From positions 372,001 to 436,000 of the forward strand of contig NZ_JOEA01000005.1 of the NCBI RefSeq assembly GCF_000719115.1: a stretch of 64,000 nucleotides of DNA. Reading direction: 5' to 3'. This document shows positions 18,780-27,005 of this stretch, piece by piece. Position 1 is the stretch's first letter; each line of letters starts with the position of its first letter. This stretch comes from Lentzea albidocapillata. Its GTDB lineage: Bacteria; Actinomycetota; Actinomycetes; Mycobacteriales; Pseudonocardiaceae. Both the position numbers and the translations under genes were made by a program. The notes beneath the pieces were generated by a model. The model was given only the letters and a program-made list of their open reading frames with translations, searched no databases and was not told the origin of the DNA.

Positions 18780-19529
18780 TTGAGGAAGAAACTCCTGTCC
18801 GCGCTCGCCGGAGCACTGCTGATCACGGCACTGTTCCCCGGCATCGCGCTCGCTGACCCGCCCCGGGCCATCCCCGCCAACCACGAGGCGGCCGACGGCA
18901 AGTGGCAACCGGCGTTCGACTACGACGGTGACGGCTGCTACCCCACCCCGGCGATCTCGCCGACCGGTGACATCGCGCCCGGCCTGAAGAACTCGGGCGC
19001 CCTGAACGGTAACTGCCACGACCGGTCCGACCTGGACAACACCAACTCCTACAGCCGTTCCAAGTGCAACAACGGCTGGTGCGCCTACCTGTACGACCTG
19101 TACTTCGAGAAGGACCAGGCCGTGCCGCTCTGGGACTGCTGCGGCCACCGCCACGACATCGAGCACGTGGTCGTCTGGGTGCAGAACGACGTGGCCCAGT
19201 ACGTCTCGACGTCGGAGCACGGCAAGTACAAGACGCACCCGCGTGCCAACGTGCAGTGGGAAGGCACCCACCCGAAGATCATCTACCACAAGGACGGCGC
19301 CAGCACGCACTGCTTCCGTCTCGCGGGCGCGGGCGAGCAGGCGGAGAACCACTACGGGGTCTACCAGTACCCCGCTCTGGTCAGCTGGGACCGCTACCCC
19401 GCCGGCGTGCGCGACAAGCTCGTGAACGCGAACTTCGGCAGCGCGTCCCTCGCGATCAAGGACGGCGCGTTCAACCACAACCTCGGTCAGGCGAAGCCGG
19501 CCGGCATCGCGTTCGACCCGAACGCGTAG
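18780..19529 (+). CDS. Secreted NPP1-type (necrosis- and ethylene-inducing-like) protein
   Basis: 249 residues with a signal peptide (cleavage after ALA, about residue 25). The family heptapeptide GHRHDWE appears as GHRHDIE (residues 122-128), preceded by the Cys pair and AYLYDLYFEKD that support the beta-sandwich. NLPs bind plant sphingolipids and lyse dicot membranes; here the conserved Trp of the heptapeptide is Ile, so cytotoxicity is uncertain. The TTG start is chosen because GGAGG lies 6 bases upstream and the signal peptide begins directly there. No secretion or virulence genes adjoin it. Confidence 0.9.
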   Translation: MRKKLLSALAGALLITALFPGIALADPPRAIPANHEAADGKWQPAFDYDGDGCYPTPAISPTGDIAPGLKNSGALNGNCHDRSDLDNTNSYSRSKCNNGWCAYLYDLYFEKDQAVPLWDCCGHRHDIEHVVVWVQNDVAQYVSTSEHGKYKTHPRANVQWEGTHPKIIYHKDGASTHCFRLAGAGEQAENHYGVYQYPALVSWDRYPAGVRDKLVNANFGSASLAIKDGAFNHNLGQAKPAGIAFDPNA

Positions 19530-19530
19530 G

Positions 19531-20202
19531 TCACTTCGCCACCCGGTCGAGCCACTCGGCCAGGAGGACCCGTTCCGCTGGAGACAGCATCAGGGGCGGG
19601 TCCTCTTCCAATGCGACGCGCAGTGCGATCGCCCGGCTCGGGATGTCCGTCGGCCCGTTCGGCGCGGCGTCGGTCGTGATCGCCCTGATGACCTGCTCCC
19701 GCGAGAACGTGATGAGCTCCAGGTCGCGGTCCTCCTCCGGCGTCGCCAGCAACGCCAGCACCACGCCCATGCCCGCCGCGTGCACGAACTGCGCCGCCTG
19801 TTCCACCGGGACCGTCAGGCGGCCCGCCGCCGCGATGCGGCTGATGATCTCGCGGAGCATCGCGTCCGCCTCCAGCCGCGCCGCACGCCTGCGCGGCTCG
19901 CCGTACATCAGCAGGTAGAACGCGGGCCGCGCCAGGCCGAAGCCGATGTGCAGGTCCCACCCCCCGCGCAGGTCGTCGACGGGGTCGCCACCGACCCCCA
20001 TCGCGTGCTTGGACGCGAGGTAGTCGGAGAAGCCGAACCCCGCCACGGCGTCGAGCAGCCCGTCCTTGTCGCCGAACAGCCGGTACAGCGTCGGCGCCTG
20101 CACTCCCGCGGCCGCGGCCACCGCGCGCGTGGAGACCGCTTCCTTGCCGCCCTCGATCAGCAGGTCGGCCGCAGCCTTCACCAGACGCTCTCTCGTGTCC
20201 AT
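19531..20202 (-). CDS. TetR-family regulator
   Basis: 223 residues. The N-terminal helix-turn-helix (MDTRERLVKAAADLLIEGGKEAVSTRAVAAAAGVQAPTLYRLF) is followed by a helical ligand domain. The ATG at 20202 gives the standard TetR start. It is divergent from two short-chain dehydrogenases, with an inverted repeat (20232-20246) in the 93-bp gap, so it probably represses them and itself. Confidence 0.92.
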   Translation of the reverse strand: MDTRERLVKAAADLLIEGGKEAVSTRAVAAAAGVQAPTLYRLFGDKDGLLDAVAGFGFSDYLASKHAMGVGGDPVDDLRGGWDLHIGFGLARPAFYLLMYGEPRRRAARLEADAMLREIISRIAAAGRLTVPVEQAAQFVHAAGMGVVLALLATPEEDRDLELITFSREQVIRAITTDAAPNGPTDIPSRAIALRVALEEDPPLMLSPAERVLLAEWLDRVAK

Positions 20203-20231
20203 GTAACGACGATAACACGTGAGCGGTAGCG

Positions 20232-20246
20232 CTGATTTGATATCAG
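20232..20246. promoter_or_regulatory. Inverted repeat CTGAT-N5-ATCAG, candidate TetR operator
   Basis: A perfect 5-bp dyad in an AT-rich patch midway between the divergent TetR and dehydrogenase genes. Confidence 0.5.
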
Positions 20247-20295
20247 TGATACGTTTCTGTGGGTAACAGCGGAAACAGCAGCTAGGAGCACTGAC

Positions 20296-21021
20296 ATGAC
20301 TCGCGTTGCGATCGTCACCGGCGGATCGAGGGGCATCGGGCGGGCAGCCGCCGAACGCCTCGCCGCCGACGGAACGGCCGTTGTCATCGTGTACGCCGGC
20401 AACAAGACCGCCGCCGACGAGGCCGTGGAGAAGATCAGGGCCAATGGCGGCCAGGCCGTCGCCGCGCAGGCCGACGTCGGCGACGAGGAGGCCGTCACCG
20501 CCGCGTTCGAGCTGGCCGAGGAGACCTTCGGCGGCGTCGACGTCGTGGTGAACTCGGCGGGCATCATGCCGCTCGGCACCGTGGCGGACATGGACCTCGA
20601 CACGTTCGACCACATCATGCGCACCAACGCCCGCGGCACGTTCATCGTGAACCAGCAGGCCGCCCGCAGGCTGCGCGACGGCGGCGCGGTCATCAACGTG
20701 TCGTCGTCCGTGGTGGGCCTGCGCTTCCCCCAGTACGGGGCCTACGCCATGTCCAAGGGCGGCGTCGAGGCGCTGACCCTGATCCTCGCCCGTGAGCTGC
20801 GCGGCCGCGACATCACCGTGAACACCGTCGCGCCCGGCCCCACGGCCACCGAACTGTTCCTCGACGGCAAGGACCAGGCGGCCATCGACACCCTCGCGAA
20901 GCAGCCGCCGCTGGAGCGCCTCGGCTCGACCGGCGACATCGCGGAGGTCATCTCGTTCCTGGCCGGTCCCGCCCGCTGGATCAACGGCCAGACCATTCGT
21001 GCGAACGGAGGCATCATCTGA
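20296..21021 (+). CDS. Short-chain dehydrogenase/reductase (FabG-like)
   Basis: 241 residues, classical SDR. The NAD(P) motif GGSRGIG is at the N-terminus, then NSAGI, catalytic Ser in INVSSS, and YAMSKGG with the catalytic Tyr and Lys. The C-terminus WINGQTIRANGGI is FabG-like. It is the first gene of a two-gene unit (TGATG overlap) facing a TetR gene, as often seen in detoxification of quinones or aldehydes. The substrate is not known. Confidence 0.92.
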   Translation: MTRVAIVTGGSRGIGRAAAERLAADGTAVVIVYAGNKTAADEAVEKIRANGGQAVAAQADVGDEEAVTAAFELAEETFGGVDVVVNSAGIMPLGTVADMDLDTFDHIMRTNARGTFIVNQQAARRLRDGGAVINVSSSVVGLRFPQYGAYAMSKGGVEALTLILARELRGRDITVNTVAPGPTATELFLDGKDQAAIDTLAKQPPLERLGSTGDIAEVISFLAGPARWINGQTIRANGGII

Positions 21022-21893
21022 TGGGCAAGGTCATCGTCGTCACGGGAGCGTCCAGCGGCTTCGGCGCGCTGGCGGTCCGCAGGCTCGCCCTCGCCGGTAA
21101 CACGGTCTACGCGGGCATGAGGGAAACCCTCGGCCGCAACGCCACCGCCGTCGCGGACCTGAAGGCCTTCGGGGTCGAGAACAAGGCCGACGTGCACGCC
21201 GTCGAACTCGACGTGCAGTCACAGGAGTCCGCGGACGCCGCGATCGGCTCGATCGTCCTGGAGCAGGGCCGCCTGGACGTGGTCGTCCACAACGCGGGCC
21301 ACATGGTCACCGGCCCGGCCGAAGCCTTCACGCCGGAGCAGTACGCGAACCTGTACGACGTCAACGTCCTGGGCACCCAGCGCGTGAACCGCGCCGCCCT
21401 GCCGCACCTGCGAGGGCAGCGTTCCGGCCACGTCGTGTGGGTCGGCTCGAGCTCGACGCGCGGCGGCACTCCCCCGTACCTGGCCCCGTACTTCGCGGCG
21501 AAGGCGGCGATGGACGCGGTCGCCGTCTCCTACCGCGCCGAACTGCTGCGGTTCGGCATCGAGACCACGATCGTCGTGCCGGGCGCGTTCACCCACGGCA
21601 CCAACCACTTCACGCACAGCGGCGCGCCCGCCGACACGTCCCGCGCCTCGGAGTACGAGGAGCTCTACCCCGGCCTGATGGACCAGGTGGGTCGCCGCCT
21701 CGCCGAACTGGAGCCCTCTTGGGCGGACGTCGGCGCCGTGGCGGACGCGATCGTGGACGTGGTCGGCGCCGCGAAGCCGCCGTTCCGGGTGCACGTCGAC
21801 CCGTCCTCCGACGGCGCGGAGGTCGTGAACGCGGTGGCGGACCGGGTCCGTGGCGAGTTCCTGCGCCGGGTGGAGCTGGCGGACTTGATCTAG
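21021..21893 (+). CDS. Short-chain dehydrogenase/reductase, second of coupled pair
   Basis: 290 residues, SDR with GASSGFG cofactor loop, HNAGH, WVGSSSTRGG and YFAAKAAMD active-site region. It is longer than the preceding SDR because of its C-terminal tail. Start overlaps the upstream stop (TGATG). Under the same probable TetR control. The substrate is unknown. Confidence 0.9.
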   Translation: MGKVIVVTGASSGFGALAVRRLALAGNTVYAGMRETLGRNATAVADLKAFGVENKADVHAVELDVQSQESADAAIGSIVLEQGRLDVVVHNAGHMVTGPAEAFTPEQYANLYDVNVLGTQRVNRAALPHLRGQRSGHVVWVGSSSTRGGTPPYLAPYFAAKAAMDAVAVSYRAELLRFGIETTIVVPGAFTHGTNHFTHSGAPADTSRASEYEELYPGLMDQVGRRLAELEPSWADVGAVADAIVDVVGAAKPPFRVHVDPSSDGAEVVNAVADRVRGEFLRRVELADLI

Positions 21894-21924
21894 GGCCTCG
21901 CCGCTGTTGAGCGCGGAGACGATA

Positions 21925-21954
21925 ATGAGGGCCGTCCGCATGGACGGCCCTCAT
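21925..21954. terminator. Strong bidirectional terminator
   Basis: Thirteen perfect base pairs (21925-21937 with 21942-21954) around the tetraloop GCAT, between the convergent dehydrogenase and msrA genes. Confidence 0.85.
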
Positions 21955-21987
21955 CAGCCGGCGCGCTTCAGGCGAGCGGCGCGACGA

Positions 21988-22485
21988 TCAACGCTCGCCG
22001 AGCTGCCACTCCGGCCGCACGTAGTGACACGTGTAGCCGTTCGGGTAGCGCTCCAGGTAGTCCTGGTGCTCCGGCTCGGCCAGCCAGAAGTCCGACTCCT
22101 GGGTGACCTCGGTGACGACCTTGGCCGGCCACTTGCCGGAGGCGTCGACCGCGGCGATCGTCTCCTCCGCGATCTTCTTCTGGGTGTCGTCGGTGTAGAA
22201 GATCGCCGAGCGGTAACCGGCGCCGATGTCGTTGCCCTGGCGGTCGCGGGTCGACGGGTCGTGGATCTGGAAGAAGAACTCCAGGACCTGCCGGTAGCTG
22301 AGCTGCTCGGGGTCGAACACGATCTCGATGGCCTCGGCGTGGTTGCCGTGGCGGCGGTACGTGGCGTTCGGCGTGCTGGGGTCGCCGGTGTAACCGACGC
22401 GCGTGGAGACGACGCCGGGGTGGCGGCGGAACAGGTCCTGCATGCCCCAGAAACAGCCGCCCGCGAGAACAGCCTTCTCCGTCAC
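21988..22485 (-). CDS. msrA: Peptide-methionine (S)-S-oxide reductase
   Basis: 165 residues; [12 protein letters not shown] carries the catalytic Cys (residue 11), and [19 protein letters not shown] is MsrA-specific. It repairs S-methionine sulfoxide in oxidised proteins using thioredoxin. The GTG at 22485 is preferred: it has AGAGGAG 7 bases upstream and gives the normal MsrA N-terminus. A GTG at 22512 overlaps the upstream permease stop (GTGA) and would add nine residues. Confidence 0.95.
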   Translation of the reverse strand: MTEKAVLAGGCFWGMQDLFRRHPGVVSTRVGYTGDPSTPNATYRRHGNHAEAIEIVFDPEQLSYRQVLEFFFQIHDPSTRDRQGNDIGAGYRSAIFYTDDTQKKIAEETIAAVDASGKWPAKVVTEVTQESDFWLAEPEHQDYLERYPNGYTCHYVRPEWQLGER

Positions 22486-22508
22486 AGTGTCACTCCTCTT
22501 CTCGGTGT

Positions 22509-23648
22509 TCACTCAGGAGAACGTTCGGTCTCCCCTGGTTCATCCCCGTCAGGTTGTGACGTAACCATTACGGACCTGGCTTCGATGACTTCGCCCAGGT
22601 AGCGCACCACGACGGCCACGGCGGCGGCGACCGGGACGGAGAAGAACGCGCCCGCGATGCCGTAGAGCGACGTGCCTGCCGTGACGACGAGCAGGACGAC
22701 CGCCGCGTGCAGGCGCAGGCTGCGCGACTGCAGGATGGGCTGCAGCACGTTGCCCTCGACCTGCTGCACCACGATGACGATGATCAGCATGATGATGGCC
22801 GTGGTCAGGCCGTTGCTGACGAGCGCGACCAGCACGGCCAGCGCACCGGCGATGAACGCGCCGATGATCGGGATGAAGCCGCCGAGGAACGTCAGCGCGG
22901 CCAGCGGCACCGCCAGCGGCACGCCGAGGATCATCAGGCCCGCCCCGATGAAGATCGCGTCGATCAGCGACACGATGGCCTGGCTGCGGATGAAGCTGCC
23001 GAGCGTGACCCAGATCCGCTCCAGCACCGTCGTGACGTGCCCGCCGGCGCGCTCACCGATCAGCCCGCGGACCCACGGCGTGAACCGCATGCCGTCCTTG
23101 ACGAAGAAGAAGGCCAGCAGCAGCGCCACGATCCCGGTCACCAGGCCCGAGGTCACCGCGCCCGCGCCGGTCAGCAGCCCGCCGGCGATCGACCCGATGC
23201 TGGACTGGATCTGGTCGACGCCCTGCGAGATGAGCCGGTCGAGATCCGTGTCGCGCAGGTTGAACGGTGGCCCGGACGCCCAGTCCTGCAGTTGCCTGAC
23301 TGCCCTCTGCGCGCTCTGCGCGATCTCCGGCACACCGGACGCGATCGACGACGAGATCGCCGCGATGACCCCGCCCAGCACGCCGAGCCCGACGAGCAGC
23401 ACGATCGTCGCCGCCAGGGCCGAGTTGAGGCCCTTCGACATCATCCATCGCGCCGGCGGCCACAGCACCGTCGTGATCAGCAGGGCGAGCAGCACGGGCA
23501 TGACGACCACCCACAGCTTCCCGACCAGCCAGAAGACCATCCAGAAGCCGAGCGCGGCCAGCGCCACCCGTAGACTCCACCGCGCGAGCCAGCTCACGCC
23601 GTGCCCGATGGCCTCACCCTTGTCCGCCCACCTGCGATCCCGTTCCAC
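22509..23648 (-). CDS. AI-2E family transporter (YdiK/PerM-like permease)
   Basis: 379 residues with about eight transmembrane helices and a central amphipathic region (about 120-165). The motifs [15 protein letters not shown] and [12 protein letters not shown] are the conserved core of this permease family, which exports small molecules or ions of debated identity. It starts at GTG 23648. It probably forms an operon with msrA just downstream. The last 25 residues are polar and cytoplasmic. Confidence 0.9.
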   Translation of the reverse strand: MERDRRWADKGEAIGHGVSWLARWSLRVALAALGFWMVFWLVGKLWVVVMPVLLALLITTVLWPPARWMMSKGLNSALAATIVLLVGLGVLGGVIAAISSSIASGVPEIAQSAQRAVRQLQDWASGPPFNLRDTDLDRLISQGVDQIQSSIGSIAGGLLTGAGAVTSGLVTGIVALLLAFFFVKDGMRFTPWVRGLIGERAGGHVTTVLERIWVTLGSFIRSQAIVSLIDAIFIGAGLMILGVPLAVPLAALTFLGGFIPIIGAFIAGALAVLVALVSNGLTTAIIMLIIVIVVQQVEGNVLQPILQSRSLRLHAAVVLLVVTAGTSLYGIAGAFFSVPVAAAVAVVVRYLGEVIEARSVMVTSQPDGDEPGETERSPE

Positions 23649-23700
23649 GTCCCACAGTCTGTCGTGACCTAGCCCGATCGGGTGGCGGGACGCGCCGAAA

Positions 23701-23811
23701 TCACCCCTGACCCCAGAAGGCGTCCTCCTCCGCCGGGTCGGCCGTGAACAGCCACACCTCGACGACCTTCCCGCCGACGACGCGCATCAGGTCGATCCCG
23801 GCTCCGTCCAT
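23701..23811 (-). pseudogene. SnoaL-like/NTF2-fold protein, C-terminal remnant
   Basis: Only about 36 codons remain: GAGIDLMRVVGGKVVEVWLF followed by TADPAEEDAFWG, the usual ending of SnoaL-like polyketide-cyclase/ketosteroid-isomerase-fold proteins. Upstream of about 23811 the similarity stops abruptly and the sequence becomes the sense strand of an HxlR gene in the opposite direction. The frame is intact up to the break, so the loss is recent or the fragment is fortuitously read. Confidence 0.7.
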
Positions 23812-24052
23812 CGGCGACCTCAAGGCGCAGCTCGACGGCATCAGCGGCAAGGTGCTGACCGAGACGCTGCGGGACCTCGAACGCGACGGACTGGTCACGC
23901 GGCACGTGTACGCCGAGGTGCCGCCGCGGGTCGAGTACGAACTGACGGAGCTCGGGTTCACGTTGTACGAGCCACTGCTCGCGCTGTGCCGGTGGGCGGA
24001 GGAGCACATCGCCGAGGTGCTGATCAACCGCCAGGCCTACGACGCGCGCTGA
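23810..24052 (+). pseudogene. HxlR-family regulator, 5'-truncated
   Basis: About 80 residues match the C-terminal two thirds of HxlR winged-helix regulators: IGDLKAQLDGISGKVLTETL, then RDLERDGLVTRHVYAEVPPR and VEYELTELG. The N-terminal Cys/helix portion is gone; homology begins at 23810, exactly where the opposite-strand SnoaL remnant ends. An upstream in-frame ATG (23744) reads through antisense SnoaL sequence and is not a credible natural start. Confidence 0.75.
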
Positions 24053-24066
24053 CGCACGCGAGGTGA

Positions 24067-25227
24067 TCAGGCGGGGGTGAGCACGCCGTCGACGTCCGGC
24101 GCGACGGAGCCGCGGATCAGCTTCCGCACGACGGGCAGGCCGGAGAGCCGCAACACCATGTCGCGCAACGTGATCCGCCACGCGGACGAGGGTGCCATCC
24201 AGCCGATGAACCGCCGCCCGAACTCCTGGGTGTGCTCCACGGCGGGCTTCATCCGGCCCTGATAGCGCTCGAAAGCGCCCTCGGCACCAGCAGTGAGCTC
24301 TTCCGCCAGCACGCAGGCGCCGGTCATCGCGAGTGAAGCCCCGTGGCCGGCGAACAGCGAGACCGCCCCGCACGCGTCGCCCACGAGCACGATTTTGCCG
24401 CGATGCCACACCGGCATGTCCACTTGGGACACTTCGTCGTAGTAGACGTCCTTTGGCACCACGGAGAGCAGCGCGGGCGCGACCCAGCCGAGGTCGCCGA
24501 ACCGCTCCCGCAGCGCCGCAGCCGGATCAGCGGGCAGCTCGGGAGAAGCGGACCGGTAGAGCATCAACGCGGCCATCGCCCCGTCCCGCACGGCGTAGCA
24601 GCCGATCATCCGATGCGGCACGGTCAGCATCTGGTAGCGGTGGCCGATCCGAGCGCTCAGCTCCGCGTCCCGGACCGAGAACGCCGCAGTGTGATGCCCC
24701 AGATACCGCACGAACGACGGCGACGGCCCGAACACCAGCTCCCGCACCCGCGAATGCACCCCGTCAGCCCCCACGACCAGGTCGAACTCGTCCGAAGACC
24801 CGTCGGGGAACGTCACCCGGCCGTCGTCGAAGACAGCGGAAACCGTTGTGCCGTAACTAATCGAGGCTCGCAGGTCGTCGCGGATCACCGAGGCCAGGTC
24901 ACCGCGCAACAGGCTGATCACCCCGTCCGCGACCGCCTCGTAGGCGGCGGCGGAGATCTCAGCGCGCCGGCGCCCGGAGGAGTCCACGCTGGTCACCGAC
25001 GAGATCGGTGCCCGCCGCGCCTCCAGCGCCGGCAGCAGCCCCATCCGCCGCGCCACCTCGTGACCCGGCCCGAAGAAATCGATCATGTAGCCGCCCGCGC
25101 GGAACGACGGTGCCTTCTCCACCACCGACACGTCCCACCCGGCGCGTTCCAGCCACCACGCGGACGTGAGCCCGGCGATCCCCGCTCCGACGATCAGCGC
25201 ACGTTGTTGGGCGTTCGACTTAGGCAT
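24067..25227 (-). CDS. FAD-dependent aromatic monooxygenase
   Basis: 386 residues. The Rossmann motif GAGIAGL is at 14-20, DG motif in VVGADGVHSRVRE, and GD motif in VLVGDACGAVSLFAGHGASLA: the class A flavoprotein hydroxylase fold (TetX/PhzS-like), using NAD(P)H and O2. Start: ATG 25227, preceded 7 bases upstream by TTAGAT and no SD, so probably leaderless. A 16-bp palindrome shared with the nearby TetR gene covers the start codon, arguing for direct repression by that TetR. A drug- or metabolite-modifying role is inferred. Confidence 0.9.
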   Translation of the reverse strand: MPKSNAQQRALIVGAGIAGLTSAWWLERAGWDVSVVEKAPSFRAGGYMIDFFGPGHEVARRMGLLPALEARRAPISSVTSVDSSGRRRAEISAAAYEAVADGVISLLRGDLASVIRDDLRASISYGTTVSAVFDDGRVTFPDGSSDEFDLVVGADGVHSRVRELVFGPSPSFVRYLGHHTAAFSVRDAELSARIGHRYQMLTVPHRMIGCYAVRDGAMAALMLYRSASPELPADPAAALRERFGDLGWVAPALLSVVPKDVYYDEVSQVDMPVWHRGKIVLVGDACGAVSLFAGHGASLAMTGACVLAEELTAGAEGAFERYQGRMKPAVEHTQEFGRRFIGWMAPSSAWRITLRDMVLRLSGLPVVRKLIRGSVAPDVDGVLTPA

Positions 25228-25235
25228 ATGCCCAA
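25220..25235. promoter_or_regulatory. Start-codon operator of the monooxygenase (TetR-type palindrome)
   Basis: TTAGGCATATGCCCAA (plus strand) is palindromic except for one base pair and overlaps the ATG. It matches the site at the TetR start (26449-26464) at 12 of 16 positions; the central pair changes T-A to C-G, preserving symmetry. Confidence 0.7.
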
Positions 25236-25648
25236 TCTAACACTACGGGTGCGTGCCTGCGACTGCCCCGCCCACTCGTCCAGAACCAGAGACCGGCCAC
25301 GACCAGCGCCAGCACACCCAGCCCGAGCGCGCCGTCGGGGATGTCGCCGTCGTCCTGCTGTTGCAACCGCTGGGAGTTCTGCGTGACCGCCTGCGGCACA
25401 CGGGCGGCAGGCGGCGTGGGTGCGATCGAGGACGGCTGCGCGACCAACGCCAGCGGAATCGCCTCGGTGTCGTTGAAGTCGACCATCCCGGTGGCTTCGA
25501 GCACCGTCATGTGGTCGAGCACGGTGTCCATGCAGACCTTGGCGTAGTCACGGATCGCGGTGTTGCGCGTGCCGGTGCGCACGGCGGCGAGGAACTTGTA
25601 GACACCGCCGTGCGCCGCCCTGAGCCGATTCGCGAACACAGAGGTCAA
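25220..25648 (-). pseudogene. DUF4142-like membrane-anchored protein, 5'-truncated
   Basis: Roughly 140 residues remain. VFANRLRAAHGGVYKFLAAV, RTGTRNTAIRDYAKVCMDTV and LDHMTVLEATGMVDF match the C-terminal half of actinobacterial DUF4142-containing secreted proteins, followed by a Gln-rich linker and a C-terminal membrane helix (LGVLALVVAGLWFWTSGR). The signal peptide and N-terminal half are missing; at about 25645 the sequence switches to an opposite-strand MarR gene. Its stop overlaps the monooxygenase start. An ATG at 25669 could still start a 149-residue product. Confidence 0.65.
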
Positions 25649-25952
25649 CCCGTCCACGGCCAACCGCATGATCGACCGCCTGATCACGTCCGGCATGGTC
25701 GACCGCGCCCCGAACCCCGCCTCGAAACGCGAGGTCGTGGTCGTCGCGAGCGTGGAGGGCAGCCTGGTCGTGAGCCAGGTGATGTCCCGGCGCAGGGCCG
25801 AGATCAGCAGGATCGTCGCCCGCATGCCGGAGCACCTGCGGCACGGCCTGGTCGAGGCGCTGACCGCGTTCGCCGAGGCCGGCGGTGAGCCGCGCTGGTC
25901 AGCCCGCGACGAGGCGCCGGAACGGACCCGCGACCACGCGGAAGTCGACTGA
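25644..25952 (+). pseudogene. MarR-family regulator, 5'-truncated
   Basis: About 100 residues match the MarR recognition helix onward: VNPSTANRMIDRLITSGMVD, then RAPNPASKREVVVVASVEG and the C-terminal dimer helix LVEALTAFAEAGGEP. The first 60 or so residues are missing. The break coincides with the end of the DUF4142-like remnant on the other strand. Its last 54 bases overlap the convergent TetR gene. Confidence 0.7.
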
Positions 25953-26456
25953 CGAGTCCAGCGCGCGATGCAGCACCAAGCCGTCGATGGCCGCGCCCAG
26001 CAACAACGCCACCGCGTCGGCGTCCTGCACGCCCGAGTCCCGCAACCACTCGGCGACCCGCGTCCGGAAATCAACGACCAGTGCCGACAGCCCGGCCCGC
26101 AGCCCGGGCAGCCGGTGCGCGGCCAGGAACGCCTCGGCCAGCAGCAACGACTCGGGATCCGTGCCGGTGAAGCGGGACAGGTCCGCGAAGATCCGCTCGA
26201 CGCCCTCGGCCGGCGACACCGCCGCCAGCGCCTGCGCCGACTCGGCCAGCGCGCGTGAGGCGAACTGCAGCGCGGCCGTCGACAGCAGTTCGGACACCGA
26301 CGAGAAGTGGTAGTGCACGAGCGCGGCGTTGACGCCCGCCCGTTCGGCGACCAGCCGCGTGGTCACCGCGCCCCAGCCGACCTCGCCCACGAGCTGTGCG
26401 GCGGCGTCGATCAGTTGTTCACGGGTGCGGCGACCGCGGTCGGCTGACTTGGGCAC
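25899..26456 (-). CDS. TetR-family regulator of the monooxygenase
   Basis: 185 residues. The helix-turn-helix is in RTREQLIDAAAQLVGEVG and VTTRLVAERAGVNAALVHYH; a TetR C-terminal ligand domain follows. GTG start at 26456 without SD, with TAAGTT about 6 bases upstream: likely leaderless like the monooxygenase. A palindrome nearly identical to the one at the monooxygenase start lies over this start codon, which supports autoregulation and control of the downstream gene despite the intervening remnants. Confidence 0.9.
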   Translation of the reverse strand: MPKSADRGRRTREQLIDAAAQLVGEVGWGAVTTRLVAERAGVNAALVHYHFSSVSELLSTAALQFASRALAESAQALAAVSPAEGVERIFADLSRFTGTDPESLLLAEAFLAAHRLPGLRAGLSALVVDFRTRVAEWLRDSGVQDADAVALLLGAAIDGLVLHRALDSSVDFRVVAGPFRRLVAG

Positions 26457-26464
26457 GTGCTCAA
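26449..26464. promoter_or_regulatory. Start-codon operator of the TetR gene
   Basis: TTGGGCACGTGCTCAA overlaps the GTG start of the TetR gene; see the partner site at 25220-25235. Both lie between a -10-like hexamer and the start codon. Confidence 0.7.
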
Positions 26465-26465
26465 C

Positions 26466-26894
26466 TTAGCTTTCGGCCTTCTTCGTGAACGCCTCGAGCA
26501 CCTCGGACCAGCCACCGGTGTTGTCCTGAAGAGCCTTCGCGCGCAACTCCTCCGAACCCGCGAGCCGCGAGAACCCGCTCTCCACGACCTTCAGCCTGGT
26601 CGCCGTGCCCTCAGGCGTGAGGGTGAACTCGACCAGCGTCGTGTTGTCCGCGCTCAGCTCCTGCCCTCCGAACGCGCTGGCCCAGCGGTAGGACACGTAC
26701 GTCTGCGGCGTCACGGTCTCGACCCGCACCGGGAAGTCGCCGTACTGCTCGTTCTTGCAGAGGGTCGTCTCCCCCTCGACCGCGTTGCCGGACGGCTGGG
26801 AGGCCACCCAGAACCCCGGCTCGGTCACCAGCTGCCAGACCCGCGCCGGCGGTGCTTCGATCAGGGTCTCGCGTTCGATCCGGTCCACGCTCAC
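26466..26894 (-). CDS. SRPBCC (START/AHSA1-like) domain protein
   Basis: 142 residues, single AHSA1-type lipid/ligand-binding fold: IERETLIEAPPARVWQLVTE at the start, SYRWAS and TLVEFTLTPEGTATRLKVVE in the sheet, and a C-terminal helix with GWSEVLEAF. The GTG at 26894 is chosen because GGGAG lies 5 bases before it. The ArsR partner usual for such genes is not adjacent. Two tandem palindromes lie just upstream and may control it. Confidence 0.88.
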   Translation of the reverse strand: MSVDRIERETLIEAPPARVWQLVTEPGFWVASQPSGNAVEGETTLCKNEQYGDFPVRVETVTPQTYVSYRWASAFGGQELSADNTTLVEFTLTPEGTATRLKVVESGFSRLAGSEELRAKALQDNTGGWSEVLEAFTKKAES

Positions 26895-26918
26895 GACAAC
26901 TCCCAGGTCCGCTAATAA

Positions 26919-26974
26919 GTGCAACCCCAGAGTTGCACATCCCCCCGAGGATGCGCAACCCCAGGGTTGCATGT
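26919..26974. repeat. Two tandem 22-bp palindromic repeats upstream of the SRPBCC gene
   Basis: Copies at 26919-26940 and 26953-26974 start 34 bp apart and match at 18 of 22 positions. Each is a palindrome: GTGCAAC-N6-GTTGCAC in copy 1 and GCAACCC-CA-GGGTTGC in copy 2. They lie 25-80 bp upstream of the SRPBCC start and just after the CU044_5270-like gene, so either tandem operators or an interspersed repeat. Confidence 0.8.
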
Positions 26975-27005
26975 CTCTCCCGCGCCCCGAACGGCGGGAG
27001 AAGTT

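Noticed and set aside
25668..25952. Intact small MarR-like gene starting at ATG 25668
   Set aside because: The ATG is inside the recognition-helix region; the N-terminal dimer and wing-preceding helices are missing, so it is a remnant.
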